Below, piece by piece: positions 35,689-42,896 of a stretch of DNA of 64,000 bases. Numbering within the stretch: position 1 is the stretch's first letter; every line of letters starts with the position of its first letter. The notes beneath the pieces are model-generated. The model worked only from the letters and a program-made list of their open reading frames with translations, did no database searches and was not told the DNA's origin. Both the position numbers and the translations under genes were made by a program. Source of the stretch: Streptococcaceae bacterium (GTDB lineage Bacteria; Bacillota; Bacilli; Lactobacillales; Streptococcaceae); assembly GCA_902363395.1 (NCBI GenBank), contig CABIZZ010000001.1, forward strand, positions 310,001-374,000, read 5' to 3'.

Positions 35689-35716
35689 TGAATGAATATT
35701 TGGAAGCGTTCATTCA
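35689..35716 (+). promoter_or_regulatory. TetR operator 3
   Basis: TTGAATGAA...TTCATTCAA with the same 12-base spacing between TGAATGAA and TTCATTCA, just before the membrane-protein gene. Confidence 0.75.
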
Positions 35717-35762
35717 AAAACAGAAAGTGAGGAAAAGAATGAATAAGCAAGGAGGATTTGCT

Positions 35763-36086
35763 ATGAGTGGAATAGCTATTTTGGGTATCTGTCTGGTCGC
35801 AATTGGTCTTTTGACCATTGGCTACGGCGGTGTGACAGTTGGTTTTAGTTTAAGTGTGGATTTTCAGTCATTTTTAGTCGGAGGTCTCATCATTGTCCTA
35901 ATCGGAGCAGCTTTGATTCCGGGCTTGCCGGCAGTTGCTAAGCTGACAGCACTGGCTTTGACAACTTTGTCATTGCTGATTTACATTCACATGATGCCAG
36001 ATTTAGAGTTTATGCTTATGCTCATCTCTGATGTTGTGGTTTTAGGCTTTGCGGCTTGGTTTGCTATTCTTTTTTTAAGAAAGTAG
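35763..36086 (+). CDS. Small membrane protein, function unknown
   Basis: About 107 residues from ATG 35763, chosen because AAGGAGG ends 7-8 bases upstream; ATG 35739 (after GAGGAAAAG) is an alternative, and the frame runs back to 35688 through operator 3. Three or four hydrophobic segments fill most of the protein (ILGICLVAIGLLTIGYGGV, FLVGGLIIVLIGAALIP, LTLLIYIHMMP-like, VVLGFAAWFAILFL). Not recognised. It is abutted by the NrdI-like gene. Confidence 0.7.
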   Translation: MSGIAILGICLVAIGLLTIGYGGVTVGFSLSVDFQSFLVGGLIIVLIGAALIPGLPAVAKLTALALTTLSLLIYIHMMPDLEFMLMLISDVVVLGFAAWFAILFLRK

Positions 36087-36089
36087 GTG

Positions 36090-36443
36090 ATGAAGATGAT
36101 TGTAGTTTATGATTCAAATACTGGTATTGGAAAACGATTTGCAGAATCACTGGGCTATCCGACCCAGAGCATCAAGGAGAAACTGGAAGAGCCCTGTATT
36201 CTCATTACTCGAAATGCTGGTGCTGGGAAAATTCCGTGGTCTACCAAACGCTTTATTAAGAAACATCCTGGGCTGATTAAAGGTTTTGTTAACAATGGTG
36301 ACTCTGTTAAACACGGCCGGACCTTCTGCGGAGCGACTGCCTTGATTATCGAAAAATATGGGCTCCAACATATCTGCGATATTGACCAAGGCGGTAGTTC
36401 AGAAGATGTCAAGACTGTGCAGGCATTTTTGGCGGAGTGCTAG
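36090..36443 (+). CDS. NrdI-like flavodoxin
   Basis: About 117 residues. The N-terminal VVYDSNTGIGKRFAESLG is a flavodoxin-like FMN phosphate loop, followed by ILITRNAGAGKIPWSTKRFI and VNNGDSVKHGRTFCGATALI, reminiscent of NrdI (the flavoprotein that activates class Ib ribonucleotide reductase). No nrdE/nrdF is nearby, so it may serve a different redox task. Possible starts are GTG 36087, ATG 36090 and ATG 36096. In one unit with the TetR gene and the small membrane protein. Confidence 0.7.
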   Translation: MKMIVVYDSNTGIGKRFAESLGYPTQSIKEKLEEPCILITRNAGAGKIPWSTKRFIKKHPGLIKGFVNNGDSVKHGRTFCGATALIIEKYGLQHICDIDQGGSSEDVKTVQAFLAEC

Positions 36444-36465
36444 TCTCATCAAGTTTTGTATAAAC

Positions 36466-36503
36466 AGACATTCAAGAATTTTCTCTTGGATGTCTTTTTT
36501 TAT
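36466..36503 (+). terminator. Duplicated rpsI terminator (element boundary 2)
   Basis: Same stem and T-run as at 34331, followed by the same GTTCACCCC repeats and the integrase 3' end. The rpsI coding end is absent here; the junction is within AAACAGACATTC. Confidence 0.75.
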
Positions 36504-36535
36504 TCAAAAAACTAGAGTTCACCCCAAAATTCACC

Positions 36536-37756
36536 CTATTGCTTTTTGAGACTTCTAAAGGCTATTTCTCCTGCTGTTTGATTTACTGTTTCAGTAGTAT
36601 TGACATAAGTCTTCGTTATTTGGATGTCACTATGAGTAAGTGCTTCTGAAATAGCATTTAATGATGTTCCAGCCCGTCTTGCCAAAGTTGCTCCAGTGTG
36701 CCTTAATTTGTGAGGAGATGCTGGAGGAAGTTCCGGATGTCTTCTTCGAATAGTATTCATTCGATGATTAAGATAATCAATATGAAGTGGAACGTTAATA
36801 CCGTTTTTTCTATTGTTGTATGTGAAAACGAATTGCTTTTCATTCTGTCTGATTCCAAACAGCTTTAGTTGCTTTTTTTGTTCAATTTTCCAATCGGTCA
36901 GGATATTCATTAGTTCTTTAGGAGCTTTGAATAGAGTTTTTTTATTTCCTTTGGTTGATTTCAGATTCCCGAATTTGTCTAATGCTTGTTCAATGAGAAT
37001 TTCGTTTTTTTCAAAATTGATATGTTTCCATTGGAGAGCATAGGTTTCTGATTTTCTATCTGATAAAAAGAATGTCGTATAGAACAAAGCATAATCTTTT
37101 AATTCCATTCGATCATTTTTTAGATCTTCATCAAATGCTTGTAGCCATTGTTTAAGTTCCTCCTCATTTAATGCTAAGTCTTCAAACTTTTTACTTTCTT
37201 TGAGAGCTAATTTTTTATTAGCTTTAATTCTACTGATTGTCTTTTTAACCTTATTTACTTGTATATATTCAAGCTCTTCTGCCCAGTCCAAGACAGAATT
37301 GACGTAGCCTCTAATGGATTTAAAGTTGGCATAAGAATTCTATAGTGGAGTAAGAAGTGACAAAACCAGTTGTTTGTTTTCATTGAGATGATCAATAGAA
37401 TAATTACCTAGAACTGGAAGAATCTGCAAACGGAAGAGATTTTCTGTCTGAAAGACAGTTACTGCTGTAGGTGGTTTAATAGTAGCAGTGGCTTGCCCTG
37501 CTTTATAGGGTTCAAGACAAATATCTTTGTAAAAATCTTTGAATAGGATGTCTCCTTTTCTTTGAGATAAAGTAGATGACCTTCCTAAACGTGCATTTTC
37601 AATGTCAACAGCTAACTTAATTTCTGCTTCCTTTGCATCTCTGCGAGTTTTGAATCTTTTTTCAAATCGTTTACCAATTCCTAACTTTCCTTGGACGTCA
37701 TCGGGTATGTACACCCTTAGCCTATAAGATCCATTTTTTGTTTTTGAAATGCCCAT
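36536..37756 (-). pseudogene. int: Tyrosine site-specific integrase with one in-frame stop
   Basis: Reading on the minus strand from ATG 37756, the N-terminus is an AP2-like arm-binding domain (MGISKTKNGSYRLRVYIPDD). The frame is broken by TAG at 37342-37340 after LLTPL, and continues in the same frame through NSYANFKSIRGYVN into a complete core and catalytic domain (SPHKLRHTGATLA, LTHSDIQITKTYVN) ending at 36536. Without the stop it would be ~406 residues. It lies at the left end of its module next to the att copy, as usual for rpsI-targeting integrases. The stop may be a recent mutation; AUG at 37291 could start a shortened protein. Confidence 0.88.
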
Positions 37757-37766
37757 TTTTGCCTCC

Positions 37767-38039
37767 TTATGCGCTTATCTCTAGTCGAGTCATCCACTGA
37801 TTGATACTTTCTTTGCTGAAACGAATGGATTTTCCAATTCGAATATAGGGTAGTCCCATTGCAATCCAGATATCAAGGGTATTATGTGAAACTCCAAGAT
37901 AATGGCACGTTTGTTTTTTGTTCAGAAATGGAGTATCTAATCCCATATCTTCTTTGAAATGATGAATCTCATCTTTGATAAGAGTTGCAATCATTTTTTG
38001 AATTTCTTGTGTCTGTTCTTCTGGTAGTTGTACTAACAT
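37767..38039 (-). CDS. xis: Excisionase-like helix-turn-helix protein
   Basis: 90 residues with a MerR/excisionase-type winged helix (FLNKKQTCHYLGVSHNTLDIWIAMGLPYIRIGKSIRFSKESINQWM, about 38-84) and a helical N-terminus. It is 10 bases upstream of the integrase on the same strand. GAGAGGAGACAT precedes the ATG. Directionality factor role is inferred from fold and position. Confidence 0.8.
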   Translation of the reverse strand: MLVQLPEEQTQEIQKMIATLIKDEIHHFKEDMGLDTPFLNKKQTCHYLGVSHNTLDIWIAMGLPYIRIGKSIRFSKESINQWMTRLEISA

Positions 38040-38150
38040 AATGTCTCCTCTCTAGAATTCCATAATATAGAATTTAATTTTATTTCTTTTAATAAATTTT
38101 AAAATAAAAAAAACAGAGTATAGACTACTCTGTATAAAATATAGAACTTT

Positions 38151-38333
38151 TTAAAATAAGCGTTTTTTTATTTGATTTATTGTAATAGCTACAGCAGCTG
38201 TTAAAACTACTCCGCTTCCTTTTTTTCCATTGCTTTTACATCTTTCACAAATAGGAATTAGCCTTTTATCAGTTATTGTTTTACGGCAGAATTTACATTT
38301 ACGTTTTTTATTAATCTGATTCTCTGTTGTCAT
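38151..38333 (-). CDS. Small zinc-ribbon protein with C-terminal hydrophobic segment
   Basis: 60 residues: CKFCRKTI and CERCKSNGK make a CxxC...CxxC zinc ribbon (about 13-33), followed by GSGVVLTAAVAITINQI, a possible membrane segment. It overlaps the 3' end of the next gene upstream by 23 bases, so the two are probably cotranslated. Function unknown. Confidence 0.6.
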   Translation of the reverse strand: MTTENQINKKRKCKFCRKTITDKRLIPICERCKSNGKKGSGVVLTAAVAITINQIKKRLF

Positions 38334-39516
38334 TTTTTTCTCGCGTTTCTAATTTTTTAGTTTCTAAGTTAGTTAGATAGCCACTATTAATTTCATTTGC
38401 TTCATATAATTTTTCTTGTAAATTTATAAATAAATCAACATTATTCTTTTGATATTTATAATGGCTATGAATTAGTTCTAATAAGCTAATTCTTGATGAT
38501 TCATTTAACCACGCAACTTTTTTTACAAAAGGGATTACTTTTAACAGATTAAACATTTTACCTCTATTTAATGGTATATCTGTTTGAGTAAGTAATTCCA
38601 TTGCTCCATTATAAGAAGTTAGTCTTTCGTAGGCCATTGAATCATTATTTAAACATAAATCAATGTAAATTTGCATACCTACTATTTTTGTCATTATTTC
38701 TGTATCATTAAGAATAAAGTCCGAATGTCTCTTCAATGAATCATATAAATAGTCTACTTGATTAGTTTTTTTAATTATTTCTTCTTTGTTAGAAATCAAA
38801 TCGGCTTTAATTGCACTGACAGAATTTTCCATATAAGTATTTGCTTCGTTTAAAAGTTTAATTTTTTCAGCTAAAGAATTAGAATTTTGAGCTTGTATGA
38901 CTTTAGTTCTAGCTGTAAAGAATGGAGGTAAGATACTATTGTTTCTATCCCAGTTTATTTGATAATCTTGACTCGCTTTCATATCTAGAAGCAGATCATA
39001 AATTTGTTTTAGTTGAATTTGAGTAGAAATATCTGCTGTAGAGGTTTCCTTAGTATTATCTTTTGTGTTTTCTACTTTTTTTAACGTAACGTCCTCGACA
39101 CGGACATTATTGTTAGTAGTGTCAACAATAACTGCTCTATAATTACCATCAATTTTTCTTGAATCACCTACTTTAAAGGTACCTTTTTCTAAATTCTTTT
39201 TGGTCTTTTCTGAAAGATTATCAAAATCTAGTTCATAAAGATTATTATTCTCTTTATCATATATTTGTGGTTTAGGGCTCAGATGTTTATCAACAAAGTC
39301 AAAAAGTGGTCTCCCTTGGATATCAATTAGATTTGCCAGATCTAGCGAAGTATTATTATTATTAATTAATCGAGGTAACGCATACTCAAAAGGACTGCTT
39401 ATTGCAAATATATCAGTCGTTTTTTTATCTTCTTCAGATTTAAATAGATTGAAGGCTAATAGATTATTTTCAATTAATTCATACTCATCTTTATTCGTAT
39501 TTGCAACATCGTTCAT
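38311..39516 (-). CDS. Uncharacterised 401-residue protein
   Basis: I do not recognise this family. It is a soluble, Asn/Lys/Asp-rich, low-GC protein with a helical C-terminal half (from about residue 180), no signal peptide and no obvious catalytic motif. AAAGGTGAAATT precedes the ATG. It overlaps the small zinc-ribbon gene and lies in a module with integrase and excisionase. Cargo function, such as phage defence or element control, is possible but unsupported by any motif. Confidence 0.6.
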   Translation of the reverse strand: MNDVANTNKDEYELIENNLLAFNLFKSEEDKKTTDIFAISSPFEYALPRLINNNNTSLDLANLIDIQGRPLFDFVDKHLSPKPQIYDKENNNLYELDFDNLSEKTKKNLEKGTFKVGDSRKIDGNYRAVIVDTTNNNVRVEDVTLKKVENTKDNTKETSTADISTQIQLKQIYDLLLDMKASQDYQINWDRNNSILPPFFTARTKVIQAQNSNSLAEKIKLLNEANTYMENSVSAIKADLISNKEEIIKKTNQVDYLYDSLKRHSDFILNDTEIMTKIVGMQIYIDLCLNNDSMAYERLTSYNGAMELLTQTDIPLNRGKMFNLLKVIPFVKKVAWLNESSRISLLELIHSHYKYQKNNVDLFINLQEKLYEANEINSGYLTNLETKKLETREKNDNRESD

Positions 39517-39852
39517 AATTTCACCTTTGACACTTATTTGTTTAATTATAACACGTTATAAAGAGTTTCTTATAAAAATAAAATAGAATATATCAAAAGA
39601 TATTTTCCGATGAAATAATTGAATGTCCTATAATAAATGAAATTGGCTGAAGGATTTTATTCTTGGACACTTGAAGAAGATTGACTCCGTAGTGCTTTGA
39701 AAACACTGTGAACTTTTTCTTATTATTAAGAATACATACTTTAACACTTCCTTTCTATTTTGGAAAACATAATAAAAAGCTTCTCTTTGTTAACAATGGT
39801 TTTCCAAGAGTAGCTTTTTCTTTTTTGATGATATTTAGAATCCAATTTCACA
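39517..39852. other. Non-coding gap with a minus-strand promoter and a bidirectional terminator
   Basis: No ORF is seen. A minus-strand TATAAT lies at about 39550-39545 in front of the 401-residue gene. An AAAAAGC...AAGAG/CTCTT...GCTTTTT hairpin at 39775-39826 can end transcripts from both sides. Confidence 0.6.
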
Positions 39853-40278
39853 TTATCTATTTTTTTTATTAAATCCATTGAGAACAAATGGGATCAGTGC
39901 ACTAATTATAGTACCTGCAATCATAGCAGACGTTGAGGATACAATTAATTTAGAAGCTTGAGAGATTTCATCAAAATCTAGATTTTCTTCTTCAGCTTTA
40001 GACAATACTTCTAATAGCATGCAAGCACGCTCGGCTCGATCAGAGTCAGTTGATTTTAGTTTTTCAATTTCAAAATCAACTACTGTTCGTATTGCAATAT
40101 AATGTAGTTTGGTAAGTTTGCTATTCTTTGTTTCTAAATTACTAATGGTTTGTTTAGTGACACCAATAAGATCACCTAAATCTGCACTTGTCCAATTTAA
40201 GATTTCTCTGATAGACTTTAAATTGTCTTGCAGTATTTGTCTTGTTTTCTCATTAGAGGGATATTTTTCTTTTTTCAT
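39853..40278 (-). CDS. XRE-type regulator with C-terminal membrane segment
   Basis: 141 residues. The N-terminal helix-turn-helix (about 18-58, LKSIREILNWTSADLGDLIGVTKQTISNLETKNSKLT) is Cro/CI-like. A charged linker follows, and the last 35 residues include SSTSAMIAGTIISALIPFVLNGF, a likely membrane anchor. A membrane-tethered XRE regulator is unusual. It is divergent from the 93-residue membrane gene with a shared control region (40300-40410). Confidence 0.7.
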   Translation of the reverse strand: MKKEKYPSNEKTRQILQDNLKSIREILNWTSADLGDLIGVTKQTISNLETKNSKLTKLHYIAIRTVVDFEIEKLKSTDSDRAERACMLLEVLSKAEEENLDFDEISQASKLIVSSTSAMIAGTIISALIPFVLNGFNKKNR

Positions 40279-40375
40279 TTCACGACACCTACAATTCTGT
40301 ATTTACATTATAACAGAAATTTGGACCATAAAAAAGCATTGTCTTGGTCAAAGTTATAATTTAGATAAAAAATAC

Positions 40376-40404
40376 TTGACAAAATAAAATTAGTGGACTA
40401 TAAT
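40376..40404 (+). promoter_or_regulatory. Consensus promoter of the small membrane-protein genes
   Basis: TTGACA (40376-40381), 17-base spacer, TATAAT (40399-40404). TTGGACCA and TTGGTCAAA (40321-40353) upstream form an inverted pair that may bind the divergent XRE regulator. Confidence 0.8.
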
Positions 40405-40437
40405 ATCGGTATTCTTAAGAAAGTGAGGAATAAAGTT

Positions 40438-40464
40438 ATGATTAACTTATTAAAAATAAAGTGA
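40438..40464 (+). CDS. Possible 8-codon leader peptide
   Basis: GAGGAATAAAGTT then ATG opens MINLLKIK and stop, 34 bases after the -10. It is followed by short hairpins (TGTGTC/GACACA and GGTAT/ATACC) and about 100 bases later by the next real gene. A translated leader controlling downstream expression is possible. Confidence 0.3.
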   Translation: MINLLKIK

Positions 40465-40560
40465 GTCATATGTTTGTTCTAGATTCTGTGTCAGACACAT
40501 GACCAGGAGTTTTTTGAGGTATTGTATACCCTGCCGTGCCATTGTAGGAGGAAAGTCATA

Positions 40561-40803
40561 ATGGATTTACAAGTAATACTTAATATTGTGTTGGTTTTGG
40601 GACTAATCTATTTAGTTGTTAGAAGATATATTATTGCATCAAAATTTGCAGATTATATGATTAAGAATGGCGGGGAAGAAATAGAATTTATAAAGGAGAA
40701 TAATTTTAGTTTCTCTGAATGCGTGAATTTGCTAAATAAGAAACATAAAATTGGATTGATCAATTCCTATGTTGTGGTTAACTCAATAAGAGTAACAGAA
40801 TAA
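40561..40803 (+). CDS. Small membrane protein, unknown
   Basis: 80 residues from ATG 40561, selected because AGGAGG lies about 10 bases upstream; the longer frame from 40522 has no SD. An N-terminal membrane helix (VILNIVLVLGLIYLVVRRYI) is followed by a cytoplasmic helical part. Not recognised. It is 30 bases before the next gene. Confidence 0.65.
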   Translation: MDLQVILNIVLVLGLIYLVVRRYIIASKFADYMIKNGGEEIEFIKENNFSFSECVNLLNKKHKIGLINSYVVVNSIRVTE

Positions 40804-40833
40804 AAAAATAAAAGTTAGGAAAGAGATATATCA

Positions 40834-41259
40834 ATGGATATTAAGAAAATAAAAGACCGTGCTCTGATTAAATCAAAAACAATAGGTAATAATGTTTTAG
40901 ATTCTGGAAGGGATCGCCTGAAATGGGTAAAAGAAAATCCTGAAATTGTTTTAAAATCCGTGTTGTCTATAGCAACTGTAGTGGTTGGAGTAGTTGCAGT
41001 AGCTTATGTTACCCAGGCTAATTATGAGTGTAACAACAATTTAGAAGATGAAGATCAGAGTCAATCATCAAGTGATTTAATTTCTAATGGTATGATTTTG
41101 GAAGATGAAACTAAAACTATCAACTATCCTGATGAAAGAAAATCTCCGGACGTTCATCCATATCATCGAGATGGTAGAACTTATGTAAGAGGTGGGACTG
41201 ATCAAGACAAGGAACAATATCGTAATGATCATCCGTTAGAATTTGGGTTAGAATTATAA
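40834..41259 (+). CDS. Single-pass membrane protein, unknown
   Basis: 141 residues. An amphipathic N-terminus (ending around residue 40) is followed by one membrane helix (VLSIATVVVGVVAVAYVTQ, about 46-65), an acidic linker, and a C-terminal HPYHRDGRTYVRGGTDQDKEQYRNDHP segment rich in His, Arg and Asp. Not recognised; the tail looks like a conserved functional motif. AGGAAAGAG precedes the ATG. Probably cotranscribed with the previous gene. Confidence 0.65.
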   Translation: MDIKKIKDRALIKSKTIGNNVLDSGRDRLKWVKENPEIVLKSVLSIATVVVGVVAVAYVTQANYECNNNLEDEDQSQSSSDLISNGMILEDETKTINYPDERKSPDVHPYHRDGRTYVRGGTDQDKEQYRNDHPLEFGLEL

Positions 41260-41360
41260 GATGAAAAATAAATCATAGAGTATAAAAAAGGTCAATATAT
41301 TTTATTGCTATGTTTTTAGTTGAACTAAAATAATTCCTATCAGACCATGTCTTATCAGAA

Positions 41361-41394
41361 CTCGTAAAGCTTCACAATTCTCAAAACGTTAATC
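41361..41394 (+). mobile_element. rpsI-end att copy 3
   Basis: CTCGTAAAGCTTCACAATTC then TCAAAACGTTAATC, matching the rpsI end. Together with the boundary at 36466 it delimits the ~5 kb int-xis module. Confidence 0.8.
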
Positions 41395-41417
41395 AACATG
41401 ATTATATCAACGTTTAC

Positions 41418-41453
41418 AGACATTCAAGAATTTTCTCTTGGATGTCTTTTTTG
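41418..41453 (+). terminator. rpsI terminator copy at att 3
   Basis: Same AGACATTCAAGA/TCTTGGATGTCT hairpin and T-run as the terminator at 34331. Confidence 0.8.
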
Positions 41454-41565
41454 ATGCAAAAACATCTAAAACAACATGATAGCAGTACTTTAAGGTGTTT
41501 TAATGTTGTAGTCGTCAATCTCTAAATTTGGAATGATCCTATTTTTGATAAGGGTGTTTATATTT

Positions 41566-41609
41566 AAAACGCACCAAAATTGGTGCGTTTTTATTTTTTG
41601 TGCTATAAT
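41566..41609 (+). promoter_or_regulatory. pezAT promoter and palindromic operator
   Basis: Perfect palindrome AAAACGCACCAA-AA-TTGGTGCGTTTT (41566-41591). TTGGTG (41580-41585) inside it serves as -35 with an 18-base spacer to TATAAT (41604-41609, preceded by TGC). A repressor bound there would block the -35, fitting PezA autoregulation. The palindrome plus T-run could also act as a terminator for upstream transcripts. Confidence 0.75.
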
Positions 41610-41634
41610 AGAAATAAATAAAAGGAGGAGTTAC

Positions 41635-42111
41635 ATGATTGGAGAAAATATAAAAACGTTACGTAAAACACATAAATTAACGCAGCCTGAGTTTGCAAAG
41701 ATTGTTGGTATTTCTAGAAATAGTCTGAGTCGTTATGAAAATGGGACAAGTCGAGTTTCGACAGAATTAATAGATCGTATCTGCAAGAAATTTAATGTTT
41801 CGTATATCGATATCGTAGGGGAGGAAAAAATGCTCACACCAGTAGAAGATTATCAATTAACTCTGAAAATTGAAGTGATTAAAGAACGAGGGGCGAATAT
41901 CTTAGCGCAACTTTATCAATTTCAAGATGAACAAGGAATTGCATTTGATGATACTTTGAATCCTTGGGTTCTAATGAGCGATGATTTGTCTGATTTGATT
42001 AACACGAGGATTTATCTTGTTTCAGCTTTTGAGGATATAGAGCGATTTAATGGCTATTTGGATGGTATTGAACGTATGCTAGAACAAGCTAGTCATCTGG
42101 TGGTGGCTTAA
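41635..42111 (+). CDS. pezA: PezA antitoxin/repressor
   Basis: 158 residues from ATG 41635 (AAGGAGGAG upstream; the longer frame covers the promoter). The XRE helix-turn-helix at the N-terminus (MIGENIKTLRKTHKLTQPEFAKIVGISRNSLSRYENG) and the C-terminal antitoxin half (DDLSDLINTRIYLVSAFEDIERFNGYLDGIERML) match pneumococcal PezA as I know it. It neutralises PezT and represses its own operon. Its stop overlaps the pezT ATG by one base. Confidence 0.94.
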   Translation: MIGENIKTLRKTHKLTQPEFAKIVGISRNSLSRYENGTSRVSTELIDRICKKFNVSYIDIVGEEKMLTPVEDYQLTLKIEVIKERGANILAQLYQFQDEQGIAFDDTLNPWVLMSDDLSDLINTRIYLVSAFEDIERFNGYLDGIERMLEQASHLVVA

Positions 42112-42896
42112 TGAAACTAGAAGAATTTAGTCAAGATAATTTTGAACAAGCCTCCAAACGGCTTATCCGTTCTTTAACTCGTGGAAAAACAACCTCATCT
42201 CATCCTAAGGCTATTTTGCTCGGTGGACAGAGTGGTGCTGGGAAAACAACGATTCATCGTATTAAACAAAGGGAATTTCAAGGTAATATCATTATCATTG
42301 ATGGGGATAGTTATCGCTCTTTTCATCCGAACTACCTTGGCCTACAGGAAAAGTATGGCAAAGATAGTGTGGATTATACCAAAGTATTCGCGGGACAAAT
42401 GGTTGAATATCTTGTAGATGAGTTGAGTAAAAAAGGTTATCATTTGTTAATCGAGGGTACCTTGAGAACAACAGAAGTTCCTAGAAAAACGGCACAATTA
42501 TTGATAACTAAAGGATATCAAGTCTCACTTGCACTGATTGCGACCAAGCCCGAATTGTCCTATCTCAGTACATTGATACGTTATGAAGAGCTCTATGCTA
42601 TAGATCCTCGTCAAGCTAGAGCAACTCCCAAAGCACACCATGATGGAATTGTAGAACATTTGGTTGATAACTTACGGGAATTAGAAAAAGATCAGCTCTT
42701 TGAACACATTCAAATTTACCAAAGAGATCAATCGTGCGTTTATGATTCGCAAGTAGACGAAACCTCAGTAGCAGAAGTTCTACACGAATGTCTCTTCGGA
42801 AAATGGAGTAAGGTGGAGGAAGAGATGTTTAAGATGGGGCAGGAACGGTTGAGAGAATTAATGGAAATGAAAAAAGGTATAATTGATGGAAATTAA
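42111..42896 (+). CDS. pezT: PezT zeta-family toxin (UDP-GlcNAc kinase)
   Basis: A 261-residue zeta toxin. Walker A is GGQSGAGKTT with Lys45, and Asp66 lies in IIDGDSYR; both are at the positions of the active residues in pneumococcal PezT. Zeta toxins phosphorylate UDP-N-acetylglucosamine and block cell-wall synthesis. The C-terminus runs into the start of the OLD-family gene (11-base overlap), so toxin and nuclease genes are in one coupled transcript, which is unusual. Full length and apparently intact. Confidence 0.94.
   Translation: MKLEEFSQDNFEQASKRLIRSLTRGKTTSSHPKAILLGGQSGAGKTTIHRIKQREFQGNIIIIDGDSYRSFHPNYLGLQEKYGKDSVDYTKVFAGQMVEYLVDELSKKGYHLLIEGTLRTTEVPRKTAQLLITKGYQVSLALIATKPELSYLSTLIRYEELYAIDPRQARATPKAHHDGIVEHLVDNLRELEKDQLFEHIQIYQRDQSCVYDSQVDETSVAEVLHECLFGKWSKVEEEMFKMGQERLRELMEMKKGIIDGN

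Noticed and set aside
35688..35738. Upstream extension of the small membrane-protein ORF (MNEYLEAFIQKQK)
   Set aside because: It is operator 3 read as codons; its likeness to the TetR extension comes from the shared operator, not from a shared peptide.
41566..41591. Palindrome before pezA as only a terminator
   Set aside because: The stem is followed by T-rich sequence, but its overlap with the -35 and fit to a PezA-type autorepressed promoter make the operator reading more likely; a double role stays possible.
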